A stretch of DNA of 64,000 nt from contig NW_022098045.1 in NCBI RefSeq assembly GCF_002288925.2, positions 6,545,519 through 6,609,518 on the forward strand. Direction: 5' to 3'. The notes under the pieces were generated by a model, which did not search any database, had not been told where the DNA came from, and was given only the letters and a program-made list of their open reading frames with translations. Position 1 is the stretch's first letter; each line of letters begins with the position of its first letter. Both the position numbers and the translations under genes were made by a program. Source of the DNA: Delphinapterus leucas. Lineage: Eukaryota; Chordata; Mammalia; Artiodactyla; Monodontidae. This document shows positions 48,321 to 59,105 of the stretch, piece by piece.

Positions 48321-48768
48321 AGAACTCTTCCAAGGATGATTTTTTCTGAATTTTTTCTAATTTCCCCTTGTGTTTACACCAAAAAATTTCCTGGTTAGAA
48401 AACATTTTCTGTTCATAGACAGCTGTGGGTAGAAATGAATCCATTCAATTCCCAGTATTTGCAGTGTTCATGACTATTTGGGTCTCCTTATATAATTTTA
48501 GTAGGTAAAAGTCAGTAACTTCATACATGAATTGCCCTCGAATGGCTTTTAGCTCTTTTAATTGAAAGACTGGGAATTTTATGTCTAAAGTTGGATTTTA
48601 TGATATCTGTTGAATCCTGTGTTAATATCTTTTCCTTCACCTTGGATAAAAATAAAGAAGCACATCATATCTTTTCTGTTTAAAATAAAAGTGGTAGAAA
48701 AGGAGACGAAAGCTCTGATTTACTTTTACTTTTCCCAGGGGTCCTCACTAACTGTGTGGCTTTCCTAG

Positions 48769-48947
48769 GGGAGGTGGTCCTTGTGTTTAATATGCCTGCA
48801 GACAGCCCCGCAGACGAAGGGCAGCACCTTCCTGATGGGAGGACAGCAACTCCCACCAGCACGTTCACCCAGCAAGACATCAACGAAGGCATCGTGTGGT
48901 ACCGGCACTCAGGGCTCCCAGCCCAGAGTGACTCCTTCCACTTTCAG
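48769..48947 (+). CDS. FRAS1: FRAS1 exon K: middle of the third CSPG repeat
   Basis: A 179-nt exon, phase 1 in and phase 0 out. With G from exon J it reads GEVVLVFNMPADSPADEG, then an exposed threonine-rich stretch (ATPTSTFT), and the CSPG signature FTQQDINEGIVWYRHSG followed by SDSFHFQ. The signature residues D, G, Y, H and G all match the family. The start at 48769 was chosen because it gives …PQFGEVV…, the expected strand spacing. A second AG at 48737-48738 would add ten in-frame residues. A near-perfect branch-point sequence, cactaac (48746-48752), lies between the two. Donor is TTTCAG|gtaccc. Confidence 0.93.
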
Positions 48948-49284
48948 GTACCCTCTGCTTCCTGAATCTTCTGATGTCTGGATAGTCTGATAAAAACCAT
49001 CACCCTTATTTATAAACAACTCAGGTCATTTTCTGTGATTGCCTGGAAGTCACATTTGGGAGAAGAAAAAAATGTAACTAGTAACATTGAGAAATTTTTT
49101 TTTTAATCTGTCAATTCAGCCTTCTGGGTGTCTCTACAAGCAGAGTCATTCTACAACAAAGAGGTATATAATAGATAATGGCTGAAGTGTTTGGAAAAAA
49201 GTGTTTTCAAAATGTTAAAATACCACATGGAGAAAAAAGTCTTATTTTCTTTTTTCAAATGTTTTTGGAACATTTAACCATCTT

Positions 49285-49480
49285 ATGATAAGGTCATGGA
49301 CAGAGCAGCCAGACCCACTGGGTTCACGTTTCACTTCTGCCATGTACTAGCTTTGAGAAAATTACTTGGGCAAAATCCTTGTGCTTCAGTTTCCTCATCT
49401 GTAAAATAGCATTACTGTAAGGATTTAATGAGTTAATACATATAAAGCATTTAGAATAGTGCCTGTTAACCGTGTAAGGG
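49285..49480 (+). mobile_element. MIR (+)
   Basis: Phrases: 'tctgccatgtactagctttg', 'cttcagtttcctcatctgta', 'taaggatttaatgagttaat', 'aatagtgcctgttaacc'. Confidence 0.85.
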
Positions 49481-49499
49481 TGTGTGACTACCATTTATG

Positions 49500-49885
49500 G
49501 AGACTGGTCAAATACCAGTGCTGTAGACTGGATGTTTGTGTCCCCGCCAAAGTTCATATGTTGAAATCCTACCCCTCCATGTGATGGTATATGGAGGGGA
49601 GGCCTTTGATTAGAATTAGATGAGGTCATGAGGGTTGGGCCCTCATGAATGGGATTAGCATACTTACAAGAGTCATGCTTGCTCCCCCTCTCTGCTGCCC
49701 GCCACGGGGAAACAGTGAAAAGTCGGCAGTCCACAATCCAGAAGAGGGCCCTCACTAGAACCCAACCATACTGGCACCTTGATCTCAGACTTCTAGCCTC
49801 CAGAGCTGTGAGAAATAAATTTCTATTGTTTATAAGCCACCCAGTCTATGGTATTTTTGTTAGAGTAGCCTGAGCCAACTGAGGC
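49500..49885. mobile_element. Interspersed repeat, common mammalian family not named
   Basis: A well-known mammalian repeat text: 'ggatgtttgtgtccccgcca', 'ttcatatgttgaaatcctac', 'gaggtcatgagggttgggcc', 'tataagccacccagtctatg'. I recognise it as a dispersed repeat but cannot give the family with certainty. Confidence 0.65.
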
Positions 49886-49934
49886 AACCAGACTGTAAGG
49901 TTGGTTTAATTTATTCTGTCCATAAATTAAAGAA

Positions 49935-50465
49935 CAAGAAATTATTCTGGGCACATTCCCTGACTACTATGAAGTACAATTAGAAATTAATAATAAAAGG
50001 GCAAAAAAAAATCAAACCATTTGGAATTCCTTAATAATTACTAGTTCTAAATGGAAATCAAAATGGCAAACTATTAAGAAATATTGATCAGGAGGAAACA
50101 ACTTATCAGAACTTAAATGATGTGGACAAAGTAATACTCGGAAGAAAATCGATGGCCTTAAGCTCTTATTGTTGAACAGAAAAGCATGAAAATTAATGGA
50201 CTAAATATTCAACTCAAGAAGCTGGAGAACCACAGAGAAGCCGAAAGAAAGCGAAAGGAAGGCATTTATAGAGGTAAAAGAGGAATTGACTAATTATAAG
50301 ATACTAGAATTAGTAAATAAGTACAAAACCTGAATCTTTGGAAAGACCCATAAAATTAGACAAACCTCTGTCAAGGATAATTTGGAAATAAATAATGGAA
50401 CAGAAACACAAAGGAATGAGGAAGTATGAATGAGAAAGACCATTTAAGCATAGATACAGAAAAGA
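49935..50465 (+). mobile_element. L1 ORF2 relic (+)
   Basis: Phrases 'gactactatgaagtacaatt', 'aattaataataaaagggcaa', 'gaactaaatattcaactc'-like text and 'aattagacaaacctctgtca' are in L1 ORF2 order, with many stops and no 3' end. Confidence 0.7.
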
Positions 50466-52099
50466 TTTGGGGAAAGTGTCAGGGAAAATATAAGGAAGCC
50501 CTCATGGTGATCAGCCAAAGCAGCATCACAGTCCCTCTAAGTCTGAGCCATTTCCTTTGTCTAGGAATCCAGTAGGGGATAAACTACCACGATAGCTCAC
50601 CTTGTTAAAATTATCATCCATTCTGCTCCTGTTGCCTGGTGTGTACATCTTCATTGTCTGACTAATTTATATTGTGTAAAAAGTGTGCTTCCCCAGAGAG
50701 CTAGTTGAAATAAACCTGGAAACAGTTAAAATGGGATTATACTGAACACACTGAGTGTCCAATGAGTGAGCAAACATTATGTGCCCTTTGCCCAAGTTAA
50801 TTTTTCAATTTTAGCACCTGGGGACTCAACAGTCCTCAAATAATGAGTCAGAATGGAAGCAAAGACCTCAATCAAAAGAAGTCACCTCAACAAACTCCTC
50901 AGATCTGCCTTTGCCTTCATTATCAGTATGGAGCATTTCCCTGGAAAGTCATTCTCAGCACCTGCTAAAATGATATGTGATTGCTTTTGCAAGTTGGTTA
51001 CTAAGTGGGTTATTATAAAATAGCAAAAGTTACTGATTTTTGTAAACAAATTCACTAGAGTTTAAGACTCTAAAAACATCATTACTTAGAAAGTGGTTCC
51101 CTTTGGAGGGTCTTCACACATTCTGCTCAAAATGTGTTTAGAACTCCTACCTGAAATCTCCTTCAAAATCTGTGGGATATTCTTTAGCATATCCTCAGTA
51201 GTGACAATATATCATCCTTTGGAAGTGGATTTTAAAATAAAACCCTATAGCCCAAAGTCATTCAGAATCGTGTCTGGAAAAAAGAAGAGTAGCAATTATT
51301 TTTGGTTAAAACAAGGAGTAATTATGAAATAACAAGCTCAGTTTTCTTACATGATTTGTGAACCCCCTCTGAAGCATTTCAAAAAGTACATTTTGAACAC
51401 TGACAGCATCTTTACTGCAAGTATGAAACAGCTCTCTGGGATCATTTTCTCTTGGATGTGAAGGTTTTGGTATGTTTGTTTTTAAAATCTCATGGTTTGA
51501 TAGGCTTATCTCATATTTTGATGTGAAATGACACAAACACTGTAGCTACGTGCTAAAATAAATGGTTGGCAACTTTCCCCATTCATCATTTTAGTGTCCC
51601 TTAGGATTTTAGACTATTTAAAAAAGATGCTGTTCTAATGATTCTCCTCTCGTGTCCCTTCTTTTTTATTTTCTTTAAAGCAGAAAATGCAATACAAGGA
51701 GTTGTATGGATTTAATTTCGTTTTAATGTTGATGTGCTGTCATGATCCATCGATGCAGCCCATCTGTTACTTTGCATCTAAGACTTGGGATTTGTGTAAT
51801 GCAAGTGGTATTAAAAAATTAGAGCATGATGGCGTAGTGAGAAGAAAGCAGGCACATTTTTGGCAGGGGAAGGAGCCCTGGTTTTGGCATATTCAGATTA
51901 CGTTGACATAGCCTCAGGGGATGTAATTTGAAAAAGACCAACATATTTTACACTCGTGTCTTTGCTAGGGAAGCTAGAACTGCGTCCGTTGCTTGGTAAT
52001 CTGCTCACCTCTCACTTCCTGCAGAGTTCCATTCCTTTTCTTCAAGAGATAGGAGAACATATCTTCCCCTTTCCTGATTTCCTAAAGCTTCCAACTTGA

Positions 52100-52340
52100 G
52101 TCACTGTGGTCCATAGGAAGGTCACAGACCCGCTGACCTGGTTTTAAATACTGACCCTTGTTGGCTATGTGACCTTGACACCTTAACTTTTTGACCTTCA
52201 GTTTCCTCATCTGTAAAAAAGGAGATAATAATATCTACTTGATGGGTATTCGGTAAGAAAAGTTTTGAAAAGTAGCTAGCACAGTGCCGAGCCCATGATA
52301 AGTGTTCAGTGAATGATAGCTGTGGTTGTTAGTATTATTT
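52100..52340 (+). mobile_element. MIR (+)
   Basis: Phrases: 'ttggctatgtgaccttgaca', 'ttcagtttcctcatctgtaa', 'agctagcacagtgccgagcc', 'aagtgttcagtgaatgatag'. Confidence 0.88.
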
Positions 52341-52844
52341 ATGGTGACACTATAAGATGCCTCCTTGGAAACAAGTTGATATTCTGAGGCTTGAGCTCCA
52401 GGTGCCTGATGAGATCAAGGTACAGAGAAGACAGTTTTCCGAGAGGGTGTAACTTTAGAAGACATAGAGAAAGGGCTGCTATTCCTGCCCTTTTTCTCAG
52501 GATTTACAGAACCCTGCCCCCTCTCACATGGAATTAACACAACTCACATGGCCACATGGGCCTTAGCAATTCTTCTAACAAGCCTAAGGAGCAGACAATG
52601 GAAGGAAGGCGAGTTTAAGGGAACAGGGAGGTAGCACCGAGGAAAGGGAGAGGCTGCATGAGAAAAGCATCATTTTTCAGCATTTCTGAAGCAGGAAAAA
52701 GTTGATTTTGTGACCACTATCCTAGTTGTAAATGTTCTTAATCTTGCCTTGCGGTGATGAGGCTGGGATTTGTCATTTATAATCTAGGTGTAGATATCTG
52801 TGCTGGGTAAAGACTAAAGTGAAATAAACATCACGTATATTGAT

Positions 52845-53158
52845 ATAATGTGTTGTGTATGCTCATAATGAGACACTATGTAGCTATCAAAATTATGTTT
52901 TCAAGAATGTTTAATGGTATAGCAAAATATCATAGTATTGTGTTAAGTAAACATTTAGAATATACAATTGTATATAGTTTCACATATACATGGAAAAAAG
53001 ATTGAACTGAAATGCAGCGATATATTAGTAATGACTATTTCTAGGTAGTGAAATTCTAGATGATTCTTATTCCTTATTTATACCTTCCTGCAACTTCACA
53101 ATTGCCTAAAATGCTTATGTATCGTTTTTATAATCAGTAAAAAAATGAATCTTAAAAC
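52845..53158 (+). mobile_element. Old L1 3'-end fragment (+)
   Basis: Order typical of an ancient L1 tail: 'gagacactatgtagctatca', 'atagtattgtgttaagtaaa', 'gtatatagtttcacatatac', 'atttctaggtagtgaaattc'. It ends about 130 bases before exon L. Confidence 0.6.
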
Positions 53159-53291
53159 ATGAAGAGCAGAATGAAAATTGTAATACAGGAGCATACAGAA
53201 TTCAAAGACAGATGGTTCAAAAGGGAAAAAATAAACACAGGCAAACATACTCTGCCCACCAGAGGCTCACCAGTGTGCCGTGTCTTTGCAG

Positions 53292-53408
53292 GTGTCCAGT
53301 GCCACGGAGGCTCACGCCCATTTGGAGAGCCGCATGTTCAACATCGCCATCTTACCCCAGACTCCGGAAGCACCCAAACGCTCTCCAGGAGCATCTCTCC
53401 ACATGACC
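53292..53408 (+). CDS. FRAS1: FRAS1 exon L: end of third CSPG repeat and linker
   Basis: A 117-nt phase 0-0 exon coding 39 residues, VSSATEAHAHLESRMFNIAI then LPQTPEAPKRSPGASLHMT. The first half is the last strand of the third CSPG repeat (…F.F.VSS…MFNIAILP, the usual 'f.i.i.p' ending). The second half, rich in proline, serine and alanine, links to the next repeat. With exon K it closes the repeat opened in exon J. Acceptor is gtgtctttgcag, donor is GACC|gtgagt, with C at the last exon base. A skip of this exon would keep the frame. Confidence 0.94.
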
Positions 53409-53779
53409 GTGAGTTGGGTAGCAGGACTCATGGTTTCTGCTTGGAAGAGGCAGGTTGATGGGATGTGACAGAATGCTTGGCTCAGAACATGGGCTCTGGG
53501 GTCAAAAATACCAGCCCTGTGAACTCGTTTCTCATTGACTTGAAAGAAGAAACTTAAAATTCCCAGAGTGAAAGGAAGGTTAGAGGGAATCCACTCCAGC
53601 CTCCCATCCATTGCTGCTGAGCCCTCTTACAGCATTCCAGACACTCACAGAACCATTCCTTGAGTACCTGGAAGGAATTTCAGGCTTATATCCATTTAAT
53701 GGTTACTATTTGGGTATAATTATTCAGACAGAGTTCCATCTAGCTGGGAAAACTGTTATTCTGTTTTAGAAGTCCTGTT

Positions 53780-54160
53780 AGTAGTTTCCTTTCTATTAGA
53801 AAAGTTTCCTGGAGAAAGTGATGTCTGTGCTGACTCCAGAAAGATAAGTAGCAAATATCCAAGTGAAGGTTTGGGAGGCAGGTTGGAAAGAATAGTGGGG
53901 TGATGGCAAAGGGCATCACCAGGCATAAAAACAACACATGCAAAGACCCAGAGGGGAGAGACAATATGATTGTTGGGAAAATTGCGAACAGTTCAACGAG
54001 ACTGGAAGATGAGAGAGGCTGAAAGGGAGTGGTGAGCCTGTGGGGTTTTGCAAGCTAGATCACAGAGGAGCTTGTATGCTGCGTGGGAAGGAGTGTGGAC
54101 ACATGGAAAGGTTTGGAGCAAGGTGAGAGCTAAATTAGTACATGGCCTTTAGTTCAGACA
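53780..54160. repeat. Purine-rich ancient repeat, partial copy
   Basis: Phrases 'gcaaagacccagaggggaga' and 'gcaagctagatcacagagga' resemble the 58290-59105 family. Low certainty. Confidence 0.4.
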
Positions 54161-55019
54161 ATTAGCAGTTTCCACTGTAATCCTGTATCTATGGGGCATG
54201 TAATGCCAGACCCCTCTTGTAGACAGAGCCACAGCACGTTAAGTCCTTGTAAATTAATCATCATGGATCCACATTTTAGTTAGCGCCCACGGAATTACAC
54301 TCCAAAGTGGTGTAGCACCCCTGAGCTGCAACAAAGACAGCAGGTAGAGTTTTAGAAATTATGGGTCTGGGGCTCGACAGAGACATAAAAGGGGAAACAA
54401 AGTTTTTAATGGATACATGCTATCGGCATTTCCACCGTAAACTGTAATTTAAAGAAATCATAATTCAGGAACACTATAAAGTCTATAATTCATCATTCTG
54501 ACTGCAGGAGCTTGGACCAGAATTTTCTCTAAAGTGTAAAGAAAAATGTGCATATACATTTCTTGCCAAATGCTAATGTGGTGTTATTTTGACTTTAGAG
54601 GGAAAAAAATGGGCCAGGAGCCATGAAGATGGCATTACTCCTGCTCTTTTGCTGAAAACCTCTAGAAACTTTTCAACATACTTAACCTTGAGGGTCTCAG
54701 GTTGCATGTTTGTAAATTAGGTCTGTTCTGTGTAATTTAGGGTATCACAAAGGTTAGTCCACTGTAAAATGTGATCAGGCTGCTCTTTCATTCCTTAAAA
54801 TATACACAGTTTATATTTCTTTTGACATTAATTAGGGCCATTACTGTAAGATATACATACTGTAAAATGTGACAAAAGCACATTCTCAATTCAGTGATTT
54901 GGACTCATCTAAGCACATAAGTTTTGTACATATTTGGTAAACACATTGTGAATACATATGCTAAATTCATACATAGTATATTCATATAGATGTTTAAGGG
55001 TAGGAGTCTACCTCTCCAA

Positions 55020-55934
55020 TCATTCAGTTATTCAGTCTTGCACACTTTCGGGCCCCTAATTTATGCCAAGTTCTGTGGAAGACATTGGAGATTCAGTGAT
55101 CATGTAATGCAGCCTCTATTAGTCTATTTTAGACTTAGAGTCTAAAGAGGGAGACAAGAAAATAAATAAACAGTGACAATACAGTAATAAATGTCATGAC
55201 AGAGACATGGCATGGAAGCAGGTAGCAGGGCACCTAGTCCAGCAAGGCATAGGAGAGGTCAAGGAAGGCGTCCCGTAGAAGGTGAACCAAGCTGGTTGAA
55301 GTGAATATTATCTCTAAATCAGGGTCTCAAACTTCAGCCTGCATTAGGATCACCTATAGGGCTTGTTAATTCACAGATTGCTGGAGCCCACCCCAGAGTT
55401 TTCCAATTCAGTAGGTCTGGTATAGGGCTGATAATTTGAGTTTCTAGCAGGTTCCCAGGTGATACTGTTGCTACTGCTCTGCTCACTACACTTGCAGACC
55501 CTCTTATCTAGACTAGAAATAGGCGGAAGTTCATTCCAGGCGGAGGAGCAGCATTTGAAAAGAAGATGGAGACGCAGGAGAACATAACATGTTTGAGGAA
55601 TGACGGAGAGTTCAGTTGGCTGGAGCATAAATCTTTAGGTGAAGAAGAAAGAAGAAATGAGAGATCACGGAGGACCTTAAGATAAGATGAAGGAGATTCC
55701 ATTTTGTCCAGAAAGGCTGTTAGGGCAAGTAGGATACAGCAGAGAGGTGGCATGCTTAGATTCTCAATTTGAGAAGGTCATTTTGGCTGCAGGGTAGAGA
55801 ACACCCCAGATGGGGCCAGACAGGGAGCAAGGAGGCCAAGAAATAGGCTACTGAAGTCACCTAGAACAAGAAAGATTGGTGGCTTGAAGGTCATGCAGTG
55901 GCAATAAGGATTAAGAGTTGGTGAGATCTTGAAG
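55020..55934. repeat. Purine-rich ancient repeat, interrupted by a MER5
   Basis: Starts 'attatgccaagttctg'-like text at about 55060, continues 'gatcatgtaatgcagcctc', 'gaaggcgtcccgtagaaggt', then after the MER5 'gtcattttggctgcagggta' and 'gaaataggctactgaagtca'. It shares phrase order with 58290-59105 and is cut by an L1 at 55935. Confidence 0.45.
55318..55505. mobile_element. MER5A-like hAT element
   Basis: Clear MER5A text: 'cattaggatcacctataggg', 'cttgttaattcacagattgc', 'ccaattcagtaggtctggta', 'gcaggttcccaggtgatact'. Confidence 0.85.
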
Positions 55935-56393
55935 AGATACTCGTACACTCATGTTCATTGCAGCATTATTCGCAACAGCCAAGAGATGGAAGCAACCTAA
56001 ATGTCCTTTGACAGATAAGTGGATAAAGAAAATGTGGTATATACAACCACTGAATATTATCCAACCTTTAAAAAAAGGACATCCTGTCATATGCTACAGT
56101 ATGAATGAACCTTAAGGATATTGTCCTAAATGAAATAAGCCAATCACAAAAAGACAGATAATGCAGGATTCCACTTATATGAGCTAGTAAAGCTCTTACA
56201 AACAGAAAGTAGAACGGTGGTTGCCCCTGTGGGGAATGGGTGGGGCGTGGAGAGAGAAAAGAGGAATTGTTCTTCAATAGCGTTTCAGTGTTGCAAGAGG
56301 AAAAAAATCTGGAAGTCTGTTGTAGAACAAAGTGCATCTAGTTAACACTACTGTACTGTACACTTAAAAGTGGTTAAGGTGGTAAAAAAAAAA
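55935..56393 (+). mobile_element. Old L1 3' fragment (+)
   Basis: Phrases 'gttcattgcagcattattcg', 'gataagtggataaagaaaat', 'tatgagctagtaaagctctt', 'cacttaaaagtggttaaggt', then an A run. It is inserted in the purine-rich repeat, which resumes at about 56394. Confidence 0.85.
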
Positions 56394-56843
56394 AATTAGG
56401 AGGAGATTAGAGATATTTAGAGACAGTGCTCAATTAGATATGGAAGAGGGCGAAGCACCCCATTTTCTGAGCATACAGAGATGCCATTCATTGAGTTGGG
56501 GAATGTATGAGGACTTGAGGGGGAGGGGGAGGGGTGGAAGGCATGATGCATTCAGTCTGGGATGTGCTTGTAAAGGGCGTGCGTATTAAGGGCAGGTAGA
56601 AGAAGATCAGTAGCTATTCGAGGTGAGTGATAAACCTTTGAGAATCATTAATGGCTGGTAGTGGTTAAATCCTCAGAAATCACTGAGATTCCCCAGGAAG
56701 ACTGCACAGAATGAGAAGCAATATAATCAAATACGTGCCTAAATGAAAATGTGTTCTGTGACATCTCTGTAATTCTGTTATTCAGCAAAGCTGAGATCCT
56801 TTAAATGGGATCTTATGGTTTGGTCTGTAGTGCTCATCAGAGT

Positions 56844-56902
56844 TATATGCATGCATATATATATAAGATATGTATACGCGTATATCATATATATATAAAC
56901 AT
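56844..56902. repeat. AT-rich alternating tract with two perfect palindromes
   Basis: tatatgcatgcatata (56844-56859) and tatacgcgtata (56872-56883) are perfect palindromes inside alternating purine-pyrimidine DNA. Confidence 0.85.
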
Positions 56903-57247
56903 GTGTGAGATGTGTACATTTAGAATATATATCAAATTTGAGCAAGGGGATCTGAAGACGTGCGTATCACAGCATAGATAGTGTCAGATTCTTCAAGTAA
57001 GTTAACAGATTCACATCAACTCCCAGTTCTCCAAGTAATCATCCACTATTTGACTTAGAAGATCCTTAAGGGCAAAATCTTTGATTTATTAACCTTGGTA
57101 TCTTCCTCAGCATCTAGCACACTGCCTTATATAAAATAGTTGCTTAGTAAATATTTGTTGCCTAAGTGAATATTTTCAGGCCTACTTTCACATGGCTAAT
57201 AATATCTTCTTGTATGACCTTCGAATTCAAACAAATTAATTATATGG

Positions 57248-57249
<2 letters not shown>

Positions 57250-57287
<38 letters not shown>

Positions 57288-57289
57288 AC
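57250..57289. repeat. (CA)n microsatellite
   Basis: About 15 CA units and, after an extra A, four more. Likely polymorphic. Confidence 0.95.
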
Positions 57290-57689
57290 TTTGAATATCA
57301 TATTTCCAAGTCCTCTCTTAAAGGGGAGATAAATTCTATTATCTCTTAATGTGAAAGAAGATTGATTATTTCCTTTTCTAAGTGATTGCGGTCCTCAGGG
57401 TTGGGTTGCCCAAGGTCACCACTTGAGGAAAAGGCCTTTCTTTCCTGGTTTCATTTGCTTCCAGAGTGATTGCTGTAGCAAGAGTTCTCTTAAAACCATT
57501 CTTATTGAGGCTAGCAGGGATCCAGTTAGAACAGCTGATCTTTTTGTGGTATGGACTCAAGCCTGGGCCTGCTGTATTAGTTTTATGGCTATGGGTGTCT
57601 GTGTCTATGTTTTCTCTTGAGACATTTCAGATACTAGTATAATTATTATCTGCAGTCTCTGGAAATGTTTTGTTAGCCTTGGAATTACT

Positions 57690-57905
57690 GTTGTGCTTCA
57701 TCTGAGCCTTTCACACTACTTAGCGTTTTCTACCTTAGAGCTACTTATGAGTTTCCCCCACTGAAAGGTGAAATTCCTTGAGGAAAAGGTCTATATCCGA
57801 TTCATCTTGTATCTTCTACAGCTTTTTGCCTGGTACCTTGCACATAGTAGGTTCTTACTAAAAATTTAGTACATGAATATATGAATTAATTAAATGTGTT
57901 GAATA
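57690..57905 (+). mobile_element. L2 3'-end (+)
   Basis: Phrases 'gaaattccttgaggaaaagg', 'atcttgtatcttctacagc', 'gtaccttgcacatagtaggt', 'tacatgaatatatgaatt'. Confidence 0.75.
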
Positions 57906-58289
57906 CATGAGTATATGAATGAATTTTGTTGTCCTAACTAAACCATGTGAGAAGACGGTAGGACCTTCATTTTACTTATCTCATCTCATCATTCGTGGGT
58001 GTGTGATTTCTCAGGCCCGCCATGGGCTTTGCTGCTTTGGTAGAATGACAGTCAACATGGGAAATTCTTTTTTTTTTTTAATGGAGGGTGAAATGATAAT
58101 GTCATTTATAAATTCTGACCTGGAAGTTTAAAGATGTTAGTCATGCACACTTTGCTATATCTTAAGTGTTCAAATGTTTGCCTCTCTAATTCTTTAGATG
58201 ACATTGAAATACGGTGAAAAAATATTCTTAAAAAATTATCGATGACGTTGTTTTTTAAAGTATTTTTATTACTAACTTAATTTTTTTCA

Positions 58290-59105
58290 TAATAATATTT
58301 TTTCATTCATTCAACATATTTTTATCGAGCACTTCCATGTGCCGTGTGCTCTGTGCTTGGTGTCCATGAACAAACAAAAATTCATGTTCTCATGGAGTTT
58401 ACATTCTCTTGGGGGAGGGGAATAGATAATAAGTTATAAACAAAATAAATAAGCAACTCACATATAGCATGTTAGTGAGAAGTATTATGATAAAACAAAA
58501 AGTAGATCAGGGCCAAGAAGATTAGAAGTGTAGCAGGGGAGACCTAGGTTGTAACTTTAAATAAGGTGGTCAGGGTGGGTTACCTTAAGACAATGACATT
58601 TAAAGAAAGACTTGCAGAAGGTAAGAGAGATAGTTGTTCAGATACCTGAGGAAAGAGCATTCCAGGCCCAGGGAACCATTCATTTAGAGGTATCAAGGTA
58701 GGAGCATGCCTAGATATTCAAGGAACAGCAAGGAAGGCAGCATGGCTGGATCAAAGTAAGTGGAAGCCAGAGGAATCTGCATGAATTCACAGATGTGCTA
58801 AGTGGGCAGATGGGGGTGGAGCAGATTCGGGATCATGTCCGCCTCACAGGCCATTGTAGGGACTTTTGATTCTGAGTAACATGGAGAGCTATTGCAGGGT
58901 GTTGAGTAGAGGTCCAATGTCCTTTTTAAAGGCATCATGCTGGCTGCTGTGCTGAAATAGACTGTTGGGGGAGGGCAAGAGAGCAGCTGGGAGGCCATCG
59001 TGGTAATCCAGATGAGAGAATGTGGCTCCCAGCAGGATGGCAGCAATGTCATGGGGAGAAGTGGTTGGATTCTGGATGTATTCAGAGGTAATATGGGTAT
59101 TACGG
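58290..59105. repeat. Purine-rich ancient interspersed repeat, longest copy
   Basis: Order: 'ttcattcaacatatttttat', 'gagcacttccatgtgccgtg', 'gagcattccaggcccaggga', 'gcatcatgctggctgctgtg', 'gtggttggattctggatgta'. Common text in mammalian DNA; family name not certain. Confidence 0.6.

Larger units (their letters stand above)
43529..48768 (+). other. FRAS1: FRAS1 intron, 5.2 kb
   Basis: Contains a MIR (43730-43890), an L1-like piece (45075-45340), a long SINE (45694-46045), an L2 (46370-46885) and a MIR-in-MIR (47965-48320). 43900-44950 has an A-rich texture like an old LINE (possibly HAL1) but I cannot confirm it. 46900-47960 shows a TC/AC microsatellite at about 47528-47573 and little else. 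The end has two possible acceptors (48738 and 48768). Confidence 0.88.
48948..53291 (+). other. FRAS1: FRAS1 intron, 4.3 kb
   Basis: Contains a MIR (49285-49480), an interspersed repeat (49500-49885), an L1 ORF2 relic (49935-50465), a MIR (52100-52340) and an old L1 tail (52845-53158). 50470-52090 is A/T-rich with nothing I can assign. It ends gccgtgtctttgcag. Confidence 0.9.

Noticed and set aside
57250..57289. Regular short repeats as a CRISPR array
   Set aside because: It is a dinucleotide microsatellite in a mammalian intron, with no repeat-spacer pattern.
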